Of a stretch of DNA of 64,000 bases, positions 36,102-47,600 are shown in pieces. The stretch spans positions 1 through 64,000 of the forward strand of contig CAYWMD010000026.1 in the NCBI GenBank assembly GCA_964458575.1. Reading direction: 5' to 3'. A program made the translations under genes and the position numbers. The notes under the pieces were generated by a model. That model was not told the DNA's origin. It was given only the letters and a program-made list of their open reading frames with translations, and did not search any database. Numbering within the stretch: the stretch's first letter is position 1; each line of letters begins with the position of its first letter. The stretch comes from CAYWMD01 sp964458575. Lineage in GTDB: Bacteria > Verrucomicrobiota > Verrucomicrobiia > Limisphaerales > JADLHS01.

Positions 36102-37031
36102 ATGCCCGCCGTTCTCCCAGCGCCGGCTCTCCCGCTCGATGATCGCACCGCGCCGCTGTTCAACGACGACTTCCTCGAAACGCTCGAATACCTCCACATC
36201 ATCGCGCGCAAGATTCTCTCCGGCCAGTTGAAGGCCGAGCGCCGCAGCCGCCAGAAGGGTGTGAGCGTCGAATTCGCCGACCATCGCCCGTACTCACCCG
36301 GCGACGATTTCCGATTCATTGACTGGAACGTCTTCCTTCGCACCGACAACCTCTTCTTGAAGCTCTTCGAGGAGGAGGAAGACCTTTATATCTACCTCTT
36401 GCTCGATTGCTCCGGCTCGGTGGATTTCGGGATGCCCTACAAGTTTCATTACTTGCGCCGGCTTGCCGCGGCCATTGGCTATCTTGGCTTGGCGGGGCTG
36501 GACCGGGTGTTTGTTGTCCCGTTCAGCTCGACGTTGCCGAAGGGCGCGGCCAGCGTTTGCAGCCTGCGCGGCAAGGGGAAAATCTTCCGGCTGCTGCATT
36601 TTCTGGAGAATCAAAAAGCATCCGGCCCGACGAATCTAAGCGCTTGCATGAAGGCGTTCGCCGGCAGCAAGCGCAAACGCGGCCTGGCGGTGGTGCTCTC
36701 GGATTTTTATGACGAGAACACCATCGCGGGACTGAACGCGCTTCGCTATCAAAAATTCGAGGTCTTCGTCGTCCATTGCATTTCGCCCCAGGAATCCGAT
36801 CCGGCATTGCTGGGCGATTTGCGTTTGCAGGACACCGAAACCGACCGCTTCCGCGAAGTCACGTTGACGGAAGGCTTGCTGCGAAGATATCGCGAGACGT
36901 TTCAGGATTATTGCGCGGGGCTGGAGCGATTTTGTCGCAAGAACGAAATCGGTTACGTGCGTAGTTCCACCGCCACGCCGTTTCAGGACGTCATCATCCA
37001 GATGTTGCGCCGTGAAAAGTTTCTGCAATAG
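36102..37031 (+). CDS. DUF58 (VWA-like) protein
   Basis: 309 aa from ATG 36102; an upstream start at 36048 would translate the repeat and is rejected. DUF58 signature 'GVSVEFADHRPYSPGDDFRFIDWNVFLRTDNLFLK' (about residues 50-84). Then a VWA-like domain with a MIDAS-type 'LLLDCSGSVDFGM' and 'GLAVVLSDFYDENTI'. DUF58 proteins are cytosolic partners of MoxR. Here the gene follows the ATPase and precedes two VWA membrane proteins, the classical order. Its C-terminus ends just before a palindromic repeat. Confidence 0.92.
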   Translation: MPAVLPAPALPLDDRTAPLFNDDFLETLEYLHIIARKILSGQLKAERRSRQKGVSVEFADHRPYSPGDDFRFIDWNVFLRTDNLFLKLFEEEEDLYIYLLLDCSGSVDFGMPYKFHYLRRLAAAIGYLGLAGLDRVFVVPFSSTLPKGAASVCSLRGKGKIFRLLHFLENQKASGPTNLSACMKAFAGSKRKRGLAVVLSDFYDENTIAGLNALRYQKFEVFVVHCISPQESDPALLGDLRLQDTETDRFREVTLTEGLLRRYRETFQDYCAGLERFCRKNEIGYVRSSTATPFQDVIIQMLRREKFLQ

Positions 37032-37043
37032 CACTGCCGAATC

Positions 37044-37122
37044 CACGATCTGCGATTTACGATTTACGCACGCTGCTCCGGGCGGCGAGCAACTCGTAAA
37101 TCGCAAATCGGGAATCGTAAAT
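37044..37122. repeat. Palindromic 'GATTTACG / CGTAAATC' repeat
   Basis: Left arm CACGATCTGCGATTTACGAT (from 37044) and right arm CGTAAATCGCAAATCGGGAA then TCGTAAAT (to 37122) are inverted versions of the same motif around a GC-rich centre. It fills the gap between the DUF58 and BatA-like genes and ends a few bases before the next ATG. Confidence 0.8.
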
Positions 37123-37127
37123 CCCCA

Positions 37128-38990
37128 ATGACCTTCGCCGCCCCCCTCGCGCTGGCGTTCCTCGGCCTGTTTGTGCCGGTGATCCTGTTCTACCTCCTCA
37201 AGCAGCGCCGCCGCCGCGTCGAGGTTTCGACGCTGATGTTTTGGGAAAAGATCCTCCGGGACGAACAAACCGTCACCTCGATCACCCGGCTCAAGAAAAT
37301 CCTCTCCCTCCTGTTGCAGTTGCTCTTCCTCGCGCTCCTCGCTTTTGCCGTCGCCCGTCCGTTGTTTTCGGGGAAGCTCACGGGGGCGCGGCGTGTGGTG
37401 TTATTGCTCGACAACTCCGCCAGCATGTTGGTCAACGAAAGCGGCAAGCCGCGCTTCGATCTGGCCCGGCAAAAAGCCCTGGGCGTTGTGCGCGGATTGG
37501 CCCAGGGCGATTCACTCATGCTCGTCGCCGTCGCCGGCGAGCCCGATGTGGTTCACCCGTTCACCGACAGCAAAAAGGATTTGCAGGAGGCCATCGAAAA
37601 ACTGCGGCCCACGCACGCCGAAACGGATTTCAAGCAAGCCCTCAAATTCATCGAGCAACTGCCGCCTGACTTGCGCGAGACGCATGTTTACCTTGTCACG
37701 GACGGCGCATTCGCGGCGCTGGACTTTAAGCCGCCCGTCCGCACGCAGTTCGCCTACCTTCCCATTGGCAAGGAAACGGACAATCTCGGCATCGCGTCGT
37801 TTCAAGTGCGCCCCTTGCCGTTTTCCGCGCGCGATTTTCAGATTCACATCGAGGTTGTGAACCACACGGCCAAGGAGCAGAAGGCGCCGCTCGAACTTCG
37901 CATCAACGGCCGGCTCGCCGACGCGTTCGAGTTCACCATTCCCCCGGGCAAGACGGTCACCCGCACGCTCCGGCAGTTCAGCGATTCCGGCGGCGAGATC
38001 GAAGCCGTGCTGGATGTGAAGGACGCGTTCGCGCTCGACAATCGGGCTTACGCCACACTGCCCAAGCCCGCGCCGATCAAGGTGCGGCTCGTCACGCCGG
38101 GCAATGTCTTCCTGGAACGCGCGCTGGCCACCGACGATGAAGTGGACTTGCAGGTTGTCGCCCCCGACAAGTATTCCGAATCCGATCCGGCCGCGGTCAC
38201 GATTTTCTCGGGCTGGCATCCGCCCAAAACCCCGCCGGGGAATTCCGTGTTCATCGGCGCGTGGCCCGGAGACCTGGGCCTGCAACGGCGCGACGAGCTT
38301 TCCAAGCCGCTGTTCACCGAGTGGCAACGCGACCACCCGGTGAACCGCCATCTCGCGTTGCAGAACGTGAGCATCGAGAAAGCCGCCGGCGTCTCGCCCA
38401 ACCCGAACTTCCAAAAACTCGCCGCCTCCTTCGGCGATCCATTGGTGCTGCTGTCCGAAAACGAGCAAAGGAAGGTCCTCGTCGTGACCTTTGACACCAC
38501 CACCACCGACCTGCCTTTGCGCGTGGCGTTTCCCATCATGATGGCGAACGCCATTCGTTATTTGAGCGAAGCCCGGACGGGCGAGCGCTGGCAAAGTCCG
38601 GCGGTCGGTTCGATTCTCACGCCGGCGGACCTGGCAAAATATCTCGCGGCCACGGACGCCACGAACTCGCTGCGCACGGTGGTTGATCCGGACGGCGGCA
38701 AGATTTCCGTCGTCGCCGAGGGCGCGCTCGTGCCGGTGACGCAGGCCGGGTTTTATCGCGGCGAACTGGCGTCGGGCGAAACCGTTCCGCTTTTCGCTGC
38801 GAGTTTGGCCAGCCCGGTTGAATCCCAAATCAAGCCTTCGAAAACAATGCCCTTGCGCTCGAAGGAACCGCTCGCGGAAATCAAGAGTGGTTTGCGGCTC
38901 GGCTTCGAGCCGTGGTTCCTGCTGGCATTTGCGGGGCTGGTTTTGTCCGTGACCGAATGGGTGTTGTTTCATCGCCGGGTGATTGAATGA
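37128..38990 (+). CDS. BatA-type membrane protein with VWA domain
   Basis: 620 aa. N-terminal aerotolerance-regulator motif: a first membrane helix 'LALAFLGLFVPVILFYLL' followed by basic 'KQRRRRVEVSTLMFW', then a second helix (LLLQLLFLALLAFAVARP). VWA domain with MIDAS 'LLLDNSASM' at about residue 90 and 'YLVTDGAF' later. Long beta-rich middle region and a C-terminal membrane helix (WFLLAFAGLVLSVTEWVLF). Such proteins are anchored in the cytoplasmic membrane with the VWA on one face and work with MoxR. The stop overlaps the next gene by 4 bases (ATGA), so translation is coupled. Confidence 0.9.
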   Translation: MTFAAPLALAFLGLFVPVILFYLLKQRRRRVEVSTLMFWEKILRDEQTVTSITRLKKILSLLLQLLFLALLAFAVARPLFSGKLTGARRVVLLLDNSASMLVNESGKPRFDLARQKALGVVRGLAQGDSLMLVAVAGEPDVVHPFTDSKKDLQEAIEKLRPTHAETDFKQALKFIEQLPPDLRETHVYLVTDGAFAALDFKPPVRTQFAYLPIGKETDNLGIASFQVRPLPFSARDFQIHIEVVNHTAKEQKAPLELRINGRLADAFEFTIPPGKTVTRTLRQFSDSGGEIEAVLDVKDAFALDNRAYATLPKPAPIKVRLVTPGNVFLERALATDDEVDLQVVAPDKYSESDPAAVTIFSGWHPPKTPPGNSVFIGAWPGDLGLQRRDELSKPLFTEWQRDHPVNRHLALQNVSIEKAAGVSPNPNFQKLAASFGDPLVLLSENEQRKVLVVTFDTTTTDLPLRVAFPIMMANAIRYLSEARTGERWQSPAVGSILTPADLAKYLAATDATNSLRTVVDPDGGKISVVAEGALVPVTQAGFYRGELASGETVPLFAASLASPVESQIKPSKTMPLRSKEPLAEIKSGLRLGFEPWFLLAFAGLVLSVTEWVLFHRRVIE

Positions 38991-41587
38991 TGCGAATTGA
39001 TTTTGAAAATCCGTGGCTGCTGACCCTGGCAGTTGCTGTGCCGATCGTGCTGATCGTACTGCGGTTCACGCTGGTGGACAGCCCGCGCGTGCAGTTCGCG
39101 CTGTCGGCGTTGACGCGTTGCGCGATTCTTTTGCTGCTGGTGCTGGGGTTGGGGAGTTTGCTCTGGGTGTCCAAAAGCGAAAAACTGTCCCTGCTCATGC
39201 TGGCCGATTTGTCGGAAAGCGTGGCGGAATCCGCGCCCGCCCAGGCGAGCAATTACTGGAATCAAATCAAAGCGAATCTCTCCTCCACGCGGCAGGCCAG
39301 CCTCGTCGCTTTTGCGGCGACCAACGAAACGGTGGCGACGTGGACGAGTGCGCCCAATCCGCCCGCGCCGGTCAAAAAGCCCGGTTCGGCGGGCGAAACC
39401 GCCATCGAACGCGCCCTGGTCACCGGTTGGGCCACCATGCCGCCGGATTCCATCAACCGCATCGTTGTGTTAAGCGACGGCAATGAAACGGTCGGCAGCG
39501 CGCTTTCCGCCGCGAAGCGCGCCGCGGCGCATGGTTGCAAGGTTTTCACCGTTCCCTACCGGACCGATCCGAAGGACGAAGTGTTGCTTGAGGATTTGAT
39601 CGTCCCGAGCGAAGTCAAGAAAGGCGCGAGTTTCGCCGTTGCCGCCGTGGCGCACGCGACGACCAACAACAGCGCGACCTTCACGCTGTACCGCGATGGT
39701 TTCAAGATTGATGAAAAGCAAATCGAACTGAAGCCTGGCGCGAACACGCTGACGTTTCAGGAATCCAAGGCCAAGGAAGGCATCGTAAAATACGAATTGC
39801 GGATGCGGGCGGCGCGGGATTTCTTCGCCGACAACAACACGGCATCCGGGGTGGTTCACGTGGCCGGCGAACCCAAGGTCCTTTTGCTCGAAGGCGACGA
39901 GCGGGAAGGTCGCCATCTCGCGCGGGCGTTGGAGGCCGAAAACATTCGCGTGGAAGTGCGGGAAGGCAAGGGCCTGCCCGGCAATCTCGAGGAGCTTGCC
40001 GCTTACGATACGATTGTCTTTTCCGACGTGCCCGCCACGGACATCTCGGTTCGGCAGATGAACCTGCTGCGTTCGTACGTTGAGGACCTGGGCGGCGGTT
40101 TTGTGATGATCGGCGGGCAGGAATCGTTCGGGTTGGGCGGTTTCTACCACACGCCCGTCGAGGAGGCGTTGCCGGTGAAAATGAAATCGGAGAAAAAGAA
40201 GGACACTCCGAGCCTTGCGATGATGCTGGTGATTGACAAGTCGGGGAGCATGTCGGGCGACAAGATCGAACTGGCAAAGGAGGCGGCCATCGCGGCGGTC
40301 GAGTTGCTTTCGGAACGCGATTACGTCGGTGTGATCGCGTTTGACGGTGATCCGTATGTCATCAACGAATTGCAAAGCGCGGCGAACAAGGCCGGAATCG
40401 TTGGCAACATCGAGCGCATTGAAGCCGGCGGCGGCACGGCGATGTACGAGCCGATGGTGCAGGCGCACGAGGCGCTGGCTGGTGTGACCGCGACTTTCAA
40501 ACACTGCATCGTGCTCACCGACGGTGTTTCGCAACCGGGCGATTTCCAGGGCATCACCAGCCAGATGGCGAACGGGCAGGTCACGGTGTCAACGGTTGCC
40601 GTCGGGCAGGACATTGACGCGGAACTGCTCCAAAGCATCGCGCGTTGGGGACGGGGGCGTTATTACCAGACGACCGACCCCCACGACGTTCCGCAGATTT
40701 TTGCGAAGGAAACCATGACCGCGTCCAAATCGTCGCTGATCGAAGAACCGTTCGTGCCGCAAGTGCACCACGAGGACCAGGTGATCCGCAGCATTGACTG
40801 GAAGAACGCGCCGTTCTTGTTCGGTTACATCGTGACGTCGCCCAAGCCGACCGCGAATGTGACGTTGTTGACCGAGCGGGGCGATCCGTTGCTCGCGAGC
40901 TGGCGGTTCGGGCTTGGGAAATCGGCGGCGTTCATGTCCGACGCCAAGAGCCGCTGGGCTGCGGACTGGTTGCGCTGGCCGGGCTATGGGCAATTCTGGG
41001 CGCAACTCATCCGCGACGTGATGCGCACGACCCAAAGCCGCGGAACGGAGACGACCATCGCGGTGCACGGCGATCAGGGCCGTATCACCATTGACAGCAC
41101 CGACGAAAAGGGGGAATTCATCAACAACCTCCGCACGACCGCTCAACTGGTGAAACCGGATCTGAGCCTGGAAACGGTGGCGTTCCGGCAAATTGCGCCG
41201 GGACGTTACGACGCGAAATTTCCGACGACCGACATGGGTAGTTACGTCCTCAAAATTCGCCAATCGCGCGAGGACGAAAATGGAAAGGAGGAGACGATTG
41301 CGGATTACACCCGGGCCGTGACGATTTCCTACAAGCCGGAATATCGCCATCTGTCGCTCAATGAGAATTTCCTGCGCGAGCTGGCGCGATCCACCGGTGG
41401 CCGTTACAACCCGACGATGGATGAATTGTTCGGTGTTGCACCGGAGGACGCCGTGTCGGTCCGCAAGCGGCTTTGGCCTTGGTTGCTGGGGGCGGCGTTG
41501 TTGTTGTTCGTGATGGATGTGGCGTTGCGGCGTCTGGACCTGGCCGGATACAAATTGTTCGACTCGAAACCGCAACGGTACGGCTGA
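38987..41587 (+). CDS. Membrane protein with GATase1-like and VWA domains
   Basis: 866 aa. Two N-terminal membrane helices (LLTLAVAVPIVLIVLRF, CAILLLLVLGLGSLLWV), a first degenerate VWA-like part ('MLADLSESVAES'), a glutamine-amidotransferase-like segment ('KVLLLEGDEREGRHLARAL ... GGGFVMIGGQESFGLGGFY') and a complete VWA domain with MIDAS 'LVIDKSGSMSGDK' near residue 410 and 'CIVLTDGVSQPGDF'. A C-terminal membrane helix (WPWLLGAALLLFVMDVAL) follows. The fusion of the GATase1-like fold with VWA is common in Bat-type operons of Planctomycetes and Verrucomicrobia; the GATase part lacks an obvious catalytic Cys, so it is probably structural. Next gene begins 13 bases downstream. Confidence 0.88.
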   Translation: MMRIDFENPWLLTLAVAVPIVLIVLRFTLVDSPRVQFALSALTRCAILLLLVLGLGSLLWVSKSEKLSLLMLADLSESVAESAPAQASNYWNQIKANLSSTRQASLVAFAATNETVATWTSAPNPPAPVKKPGSAGETAIERALVTGWATMPPDSINRIVVLSDGNETVGSALSAAKRAAAHGCKVFTVPYRTDPKDEVLLEDLIVPSEVKKGASFAVAAVAHATTNNSATFTLYRDGFKIDEKQIELKPGANTLTFQESKAKEGIVKYELRMRAARDFFADNNTASGVVHVAGEPKVLLLEGDEREGRHLARALEAENIRVEVREGKGLPGNLEELAAYDTIVFSDVPATDISVRQMNLLRSYVEDLGGGFVMIGGQESFGLGGFYHTPVEEALPVKMKSEKKKDTPSLAMMLVIDKSGSMSGDKIELAKEAAIAAVELLSERDYVGVIAFDGDPYVINELQSAANKAGIVGNIERIEAGGGTAMYEPMVQAHEALAGVTATFKHCIVLTDGVSQPGDFQGITSQMANGQVTVSTVAVGQDIDAELLQSIARWGRGRYYQTTDPHDVPQIFAKETMTASKSSLIEEPFVPQVHHEDQVIRSIDWKNAPFLFGYIVTSPKPTANVTLLTERGDPLLASWRFGLGKSAAFMSDAKSRWAADWLRWPGYGQFWAQLIRDVMRTTQSRGTETTIAVHGDQGRITIDSTDEKGEFINNLRTTAQLVKPDLSLETVAFRQIAPGRYDAKFPTTDMGSYVLKIRQSREDENGKEETIADYTRAVTISYKPEYRHLSLNENFLRELARSTGGRYNPTMDELFGVAPEDAVSVRKRLWPWLLGAALLLFVMDVALRRLDLAGYKLFDSKPQRYG

Positions 41588-41600
41588 TGAAAGGAAAGTT

Positions 41601-44600
41601 ATGAAAATATACCAAGATCCTTCCCAAATGCCCTCACCCCTGACCCCTCTCCCGTCCGACGGGAGAGGGGAACAGCAAGCACTCGCGACACATCTCTCGG
41701 TTAATCGTTCGGCAACATCCGGTCTTTGCCATTCCAAGAAGACGGTGGACGATTCTCCCTCTCCCATCGGATGGGAGAGGGCCGGGGTGAGGGTTCGTCT
41801 GGTGCTTGTCGTTTTGATTTCTTTGCTTGTGAACGGAAATCTTTTCGCCGCCCCGTCTGATGCACCCGCCGATCCCGCCCGCGAGAAGGAAATGCGCGAG
41901 CGTTACGAAACGGTCCTCATGAAAAATCCGTTTCAAGACCGCGCCTTCAATCAGGTCTATGAAAGCTACTCGAAGGTCGAAGGCGTGGACAAATGGATCG
42001 AGGCCCTGAAACCAAAGGCGGACGGCCCCGACAGTGTGGCCGTGCAGTTGTTGCTCGGGCAAATCTATGACCGTCAGTTCAACACCGCCGAAGCCATCGC
42101 CGCGTTGGAAAAGGCGGGTACAAAGGGTGAAGCGCGGCCGCAGTTCAAGGTGCTGCTCGGCACGCTCTACTACAAAGGCGGGCAGGACGACAAATCCGTG
42201 GAACTGCTCAGCGCCGCGCTCGATACGTTGACCGACCTCGACCAGCGCTCGGCGGTTTGCCGGATGCTGGGAAATCTTTTTTTGCGCCAGGGCAAACGTG
42301 ACCAGGCCGTCGCCATCTGGAAACGCGTCGCAGAGCAGAATCCGGGTGAAATCTTTGCCCAGCTCGAACTCGCGGAAATCTACGAGGACAACCGGATGTG
42401 GACGAACGCGATCACGGTTTATCGGACGATCGCCGACAATGCAAAGGACGACCCGTATCGGCGATGCCGCGCGTTGCGTTCCATCGGCCAGGCGATGGTG
42501 CAATCGGAACGGTTCAAGGACGCCATCGTGACCTACGAACTGGCGCTGGATCTGGTGTCGCCGGGCAACTGGTTGTTCGAAGACCTCAAGCTGCGGCTCG
42601 TCGGAGTTTATGAGGACATCGGCGACCTGGAAGGCCTCGTGAAATACATTAATGCCAAGCTCGAACAAAATCCCGGCGACCTCGAGTTCCGTGATCTGCT
42701 CGCGGAAACCTATACGCGCATGTCGAAATTCGACGAGGCCGAGAAGCAGTACCAGCTCATGCTGGAACGCAATCCGCGCGGCAGTGTGACCTACGAAAAG
42801 CTGCTCGCGCTCTACACCCGCATGGCGAAAAAGGCCGAAATCGCGGCCACGTTCGAAAAGTTGATTGAGCTTTTCCCGACGGACACTGATTACCTGCGGC
42901 GCTTTGGTGAATCGTACTTGCGCGATCGCAATCCGGACCAGGCGAAGGAAACCTGGCGACGTTTGACCAAGGATTCGCCCACCGCGGAAAAGCTGGCACA
43001 ACTCGCGGGCTGGTTTGAAAGTTACGAATTTCCGGACGAAGCCATGGCGACCTATCAGCAGGCGCTCGCGAAGGGGAAAAATAAGGAATGGTCGTTGCGC
43101 CTGGCGGGTTTGAAGTTCCAGAAGGGCGACGAGGCCGAGGCCGTGAAGTTGTGGCTTTCCGTGATTGATCCTGCGACCAGCAAGCTGGAGGACTACGCGG
43201 AGGTCGGTTCGGTTTTGGAATCAAACAACAAGGTGGATGAGGCCGCCAAATTGCGGAAGGCCGCCGTCGAGAAAGCACCCAAGGACCTCGATGCCCGCCT
43301 GGCCTATGCCCGGATTCTGATGAAGCAACAGAAATTCGAGGACGCCGCGGCGCAATATGATGTTCCGGCCGGCCAGAGCGAAAACGAGTTCATGATGCAG
43401 CAGGGTGAATCCGGTCAGTTGGAAGCCTGGCGCGAAATGGGCGTGCTCGCGGACAAGCAAAAAGCCTGGGAGAAGGAGATCGAAGCCGACGTGAAGAACA
43501 CGAAATTGCTCGGGCGGCTCGCGCGGTTGTATGAACGCGTCGGCCAGCGCGAGAAGGCCATCCAGCTTTACGAGCATCGGCTGAGCACCGAGCCGGACAA
43601 CGTCGAGCACTTGCGCAATCTGGCTACGCTTTACGCAGCCGCCAAGCAAACCGAGCAGGCCATCGAGACGCTGAAAGCCCTGCTCGCGAAGGACAAGAAT
43701 CGGGCGCGCGTTTACCAAAAGGAGTTGTTGGATATTTATCTCGGGGTGGATTTGAAGGACGAAACGATTGCGGCGGCGAAGGAAATCGTGAGCCTCGCGC
43801 CGTCCGATCCCGAGGCGCGCCTGGCCCTCGCGCAGGTGTATCAAACCTATCGCGAGCCGGAAAAGGCGCTGGAGGAATATCGTTACGCACTGCGGCTCGA
43901 ACCGAACGAACCGGACTACCACCGGCAATTCGGCGAGGCGCTCGAAGGGGAGAAGCGTTACGGCGACGCGCAGGAGGCGTATCGCAAAATGCTGGACGTG
44001 GCCAAGGAGGACAGCACGCGCTTGAGCGCCGTTGCCAACCTGGCGCGCCTTCACCAGCAGCAGGAGCGCCTGGAGGAACTGGTCGCCGAATTCACGCGGC
44101 GCATTCGCAACACGCCGAAGAAACTGGCGGCGTACGAGGAGCTCGCCGCGATTCACAAGGAAGCCGGCCAGATCTTCAAATCGGTCGAGGTGCTCGAAAG
44201 TGGGCTGCAAAACGTGGACGACAAGAGCGAGGCCTTGAAGGCGCTCATCCGCATGGGCTTCGAGGCGCAGGATTTTGAAAAGGTGAAGAACTATTACGAG
44301 CAACTCGTCGCGATGAGCGGAAAACCATCGGCCAACGAACTGGAAAAGCTCGGCCAGATTTATGCGCAGATGGGTGACATCGAAAAGGCGCGCGCGACGT
44401 GGGACCGCATCCTGACGGAAGCGCCCAAGGACGCCAAGGCGGCGGACCGCGTGGCCGGTCTCCTGCGGGGTCAGGGTTTCACCGACGAGGCATTGATTGT
44501 GAAGGCGAAGGCCGTGGAGCTGGATCCGAACGATTACCGCCGGCGGTTTGAATACGCGCAATTACTGCAACAGACCGATCAGCCGGTGGAGGCGCTCAAG

Positions 44601-47600
44601 CAACTGAATTTGATTTTGGAGATCGGCGACCGCGAAGAGGCGAAGAAGGATGAAAAGGAAAAGGAGAAGAAGGTCCAGCGCCTCAACCGGGGCCAGCCGG
44701 GCGCGGGGACGGTGGTCAGCCCGTATCAATTCGTTTACGGCAGCCGTTCGTACGGGGGCCGTTATTACGGCAGCGGTTGGCAGGGGAGCTTCAAACAATT
44801 CCGCCCGCAGGTTTTGCAGTACATGGCCTCCACCGCGCAGCAGAGCATCGGCCAGGACGCCTATCTGGAACAGTTCAAGGCACGCATCAAGAAACAGCCC
44901 GATGACATCGGCCTGCAACGCGATTATCTGCTGACCCTTCAGATGTTCAATCGCATTGAAGAAGCCTTGAAGCTCGCGGAGCAGATTCTGGCCAGGGTCC
45001 CGGACGATGTGGACCTGCTCCAGCAAACGGCGCTGTTCTATTCGGACCAGCAGCAGCTCGACCAGGCGATTCCCCTGCTCGAAAAACTCGCGAAGTCGCA
45101 ACCGAAGTACCGTGTCCAGGCCGCGCAAGGGCTGATCCCGCTCTATTTCAAAAACAAGCAGGAGGACCGGGCGCTGGAATTCGTGAACCAGTTGCTGGCG
45201 GAAAATCCGACGGACGTAAGCCTGTATTACATGCTGGGCGGTCTTCTTCAGCAGAACGGCAAATACGAAGAGGCGAAAAAGGCGTACGAGAAAATCGCCC
45301 AGATTGATCCGAAACAAAAATCCAACACGCGCATGTCGCTGGCCGCCCTCGCGAAACTGGCCGGGAAGCCGGACGAAGCGCTCGCCGCCTATCGGGATAT
45401 CATCCTGGGCGAAGATGCGAATTCACGGAACGTTTTCAACGTGCGCCGCCGGGTGAACATCTACAGTCCACAACCGGATCGCAACGCGGGCCGCTCGTAT
45501 TACGGCGGCAATCCGATGCAAAACCTGCCGCCGAATGCCATTGCTTATATCCCGTACGAGAAGGTGCAGGCGTTCCAGGAACTGAAGCAGCACGCGAAGA
45601 CAGCCGCGGGTGCGACCAACAGTATCGTGGACCAGCTCGAGCAGGTGGCCCGGAGCTATGCTGCAAGCGCTTTGCCCGCGGCGCGCGATCGCGCCTGGGA
45701 AGCCACCCGCCTGTTGACGGCCCATTATCTGATCGAGAAGCAACCGGAAAAAGCCGCCGATCTCCTCGCTGCCGTGCGCCAGGCGGGCCTCGACGCGACC
45801 GACTGGTATAACGCGGCGCTCTACGTCGCGCAGCAACGCGAGGATTACGACGGCATGATTAAGCTCTACGACGAGTTACAGCAACGCGAACCGGCGAAGA
45901 CACGCGACATCGCCGTGGCGAGGACCATGACGTACATCATCGCCAAGAAAACGGACGAGGCCGCGAAAAACATCCGGGACCTGAACCAGCAGCGCGTGCC
46001 GCCCGGAATCATTCTGGGCTTGATCCGGGGTTTGAGGGATGAGGACAAAAAGGATGCCAAGAAATTGCTCGAGGAGCATTTGAGCGGCGTGAGCCGGAAC
46101 AGCGACGCGCTCGCCTTGCTGGCGGAAATGTATGCCAAGGACAACGACCACGACCGCGCCATCGCCCTGGCGAACGAGGCGTGGGAACGCAAAGCGCATG
46201 GTCGGCAGGGGGGCGGCCAATACTACGGCGGCAGCTATTACTACTACGGCGGTTACATGCCGAGCGGCGGGCAGGTGGATAATTTGCTGCGCCAGTTGCA
46301 TGGCTATTACGTCGCGGCGGGCAAGAGCGAGGAGTTGATCAAGCGGTTCACGGTGGCGCTGGAGAAACAACCCGGCTCGGTCCAGGCGTACGAAAACCTC
46401 GCGGAGCTTTACCGCATGAACAGCAACCGCGACAAGGCCTTGGAGCTTTACCAGGCCCTCGCGGAGAAACGCCCGCACCTTTTGCAGACCAAACGCACCA
46501 TCGCGACGCTCTACACCGAGATGGGCGATTTCAAGAAAGCCACGGAGTTTTACGAGCAGTTGATGAAGGCCAATCCGCAGTTGGCCCAATCGTTCCAGTG
46601 GGAATTGCGCTACCTTTACCAGCGCATGGGCAAAGGCAAGGAGCTGGAGAAGATGGAGGAGAAAATGGTCGAGAAAGCGCGCGATCCCAGCCAGATGTGG
46701 AATCTCGCGCATCAACTCAAGGAGAGCGGCGAGGTGGACAAGGCCATCGAATTGTTCCGCAAGGCCGACAAGCTCCAGCCCAATCAGCCGTGGATCAAGA
46801 GTCAGTTGGCGGCGATCCTCGTCGAAATCGGCCAGCTCGACGAGGCGGTCAAACTCTACCGGGAATGGCTCGATTCACCGATGCTGCGCATGAACAATTA
46901 CGTGGATCATAACGCCCTCAAGCAGGTCGCCGGCCTGTATCGTGCCACGGGCAAGCTGGCCGACTTGAAGACGTATTGCGATGCGGCGCTCAAGAAGAAT
47001 ACCGGCGACCTGATGGCGAAGGGGCTGCAAACCCAGATCGCACTGCTGGAAAAGCGATTTGACGACACGCTGGCCGGGTTCAAATCCTCGATCGAGTCCC
47101 GCCCCGATTCATACGTCGTGGGCGAACTGGTCAATCTGGCGGAATTGTCGGGCCGCGTGGAGGAAGTGCTGGCCATTGCCGAAAAGGCCGACCACAACCA
47201 GAATTACTGGGAATTGCAGTCGCTCGCGCGGCTGTACTTCGCCAAAGGCGACACCAAAAAGGGCGAGGCGGCCATCGTCAAATGGGCCGACCAACAGATT
47301 CAACAGGGCAACTCCGGCTGGGCCATGCGGGAAACGTTGCAGCAACTCGCCCAATTCGATTGTTGGGATGCGGCCGAAAAGTTCGTTCGCAAGCACCGCG
47401 ACGACCCGATGCAATCGTATGAAGCCGAGGAATTCGATGGCGCCATCGCGAAAGCTTACATCGAGCGGAATCGTTTCGAGTCGGTGATCAACGAGCTGCT
47501 GCAAAAGAATTCGTTCAAAGGCCGCGATCTTGCCCTGCTTAAACGCATCGCGAATGAATATCGCGAGAACGAACCCGCCAAGCGTCGTCAATTCCTCGAA

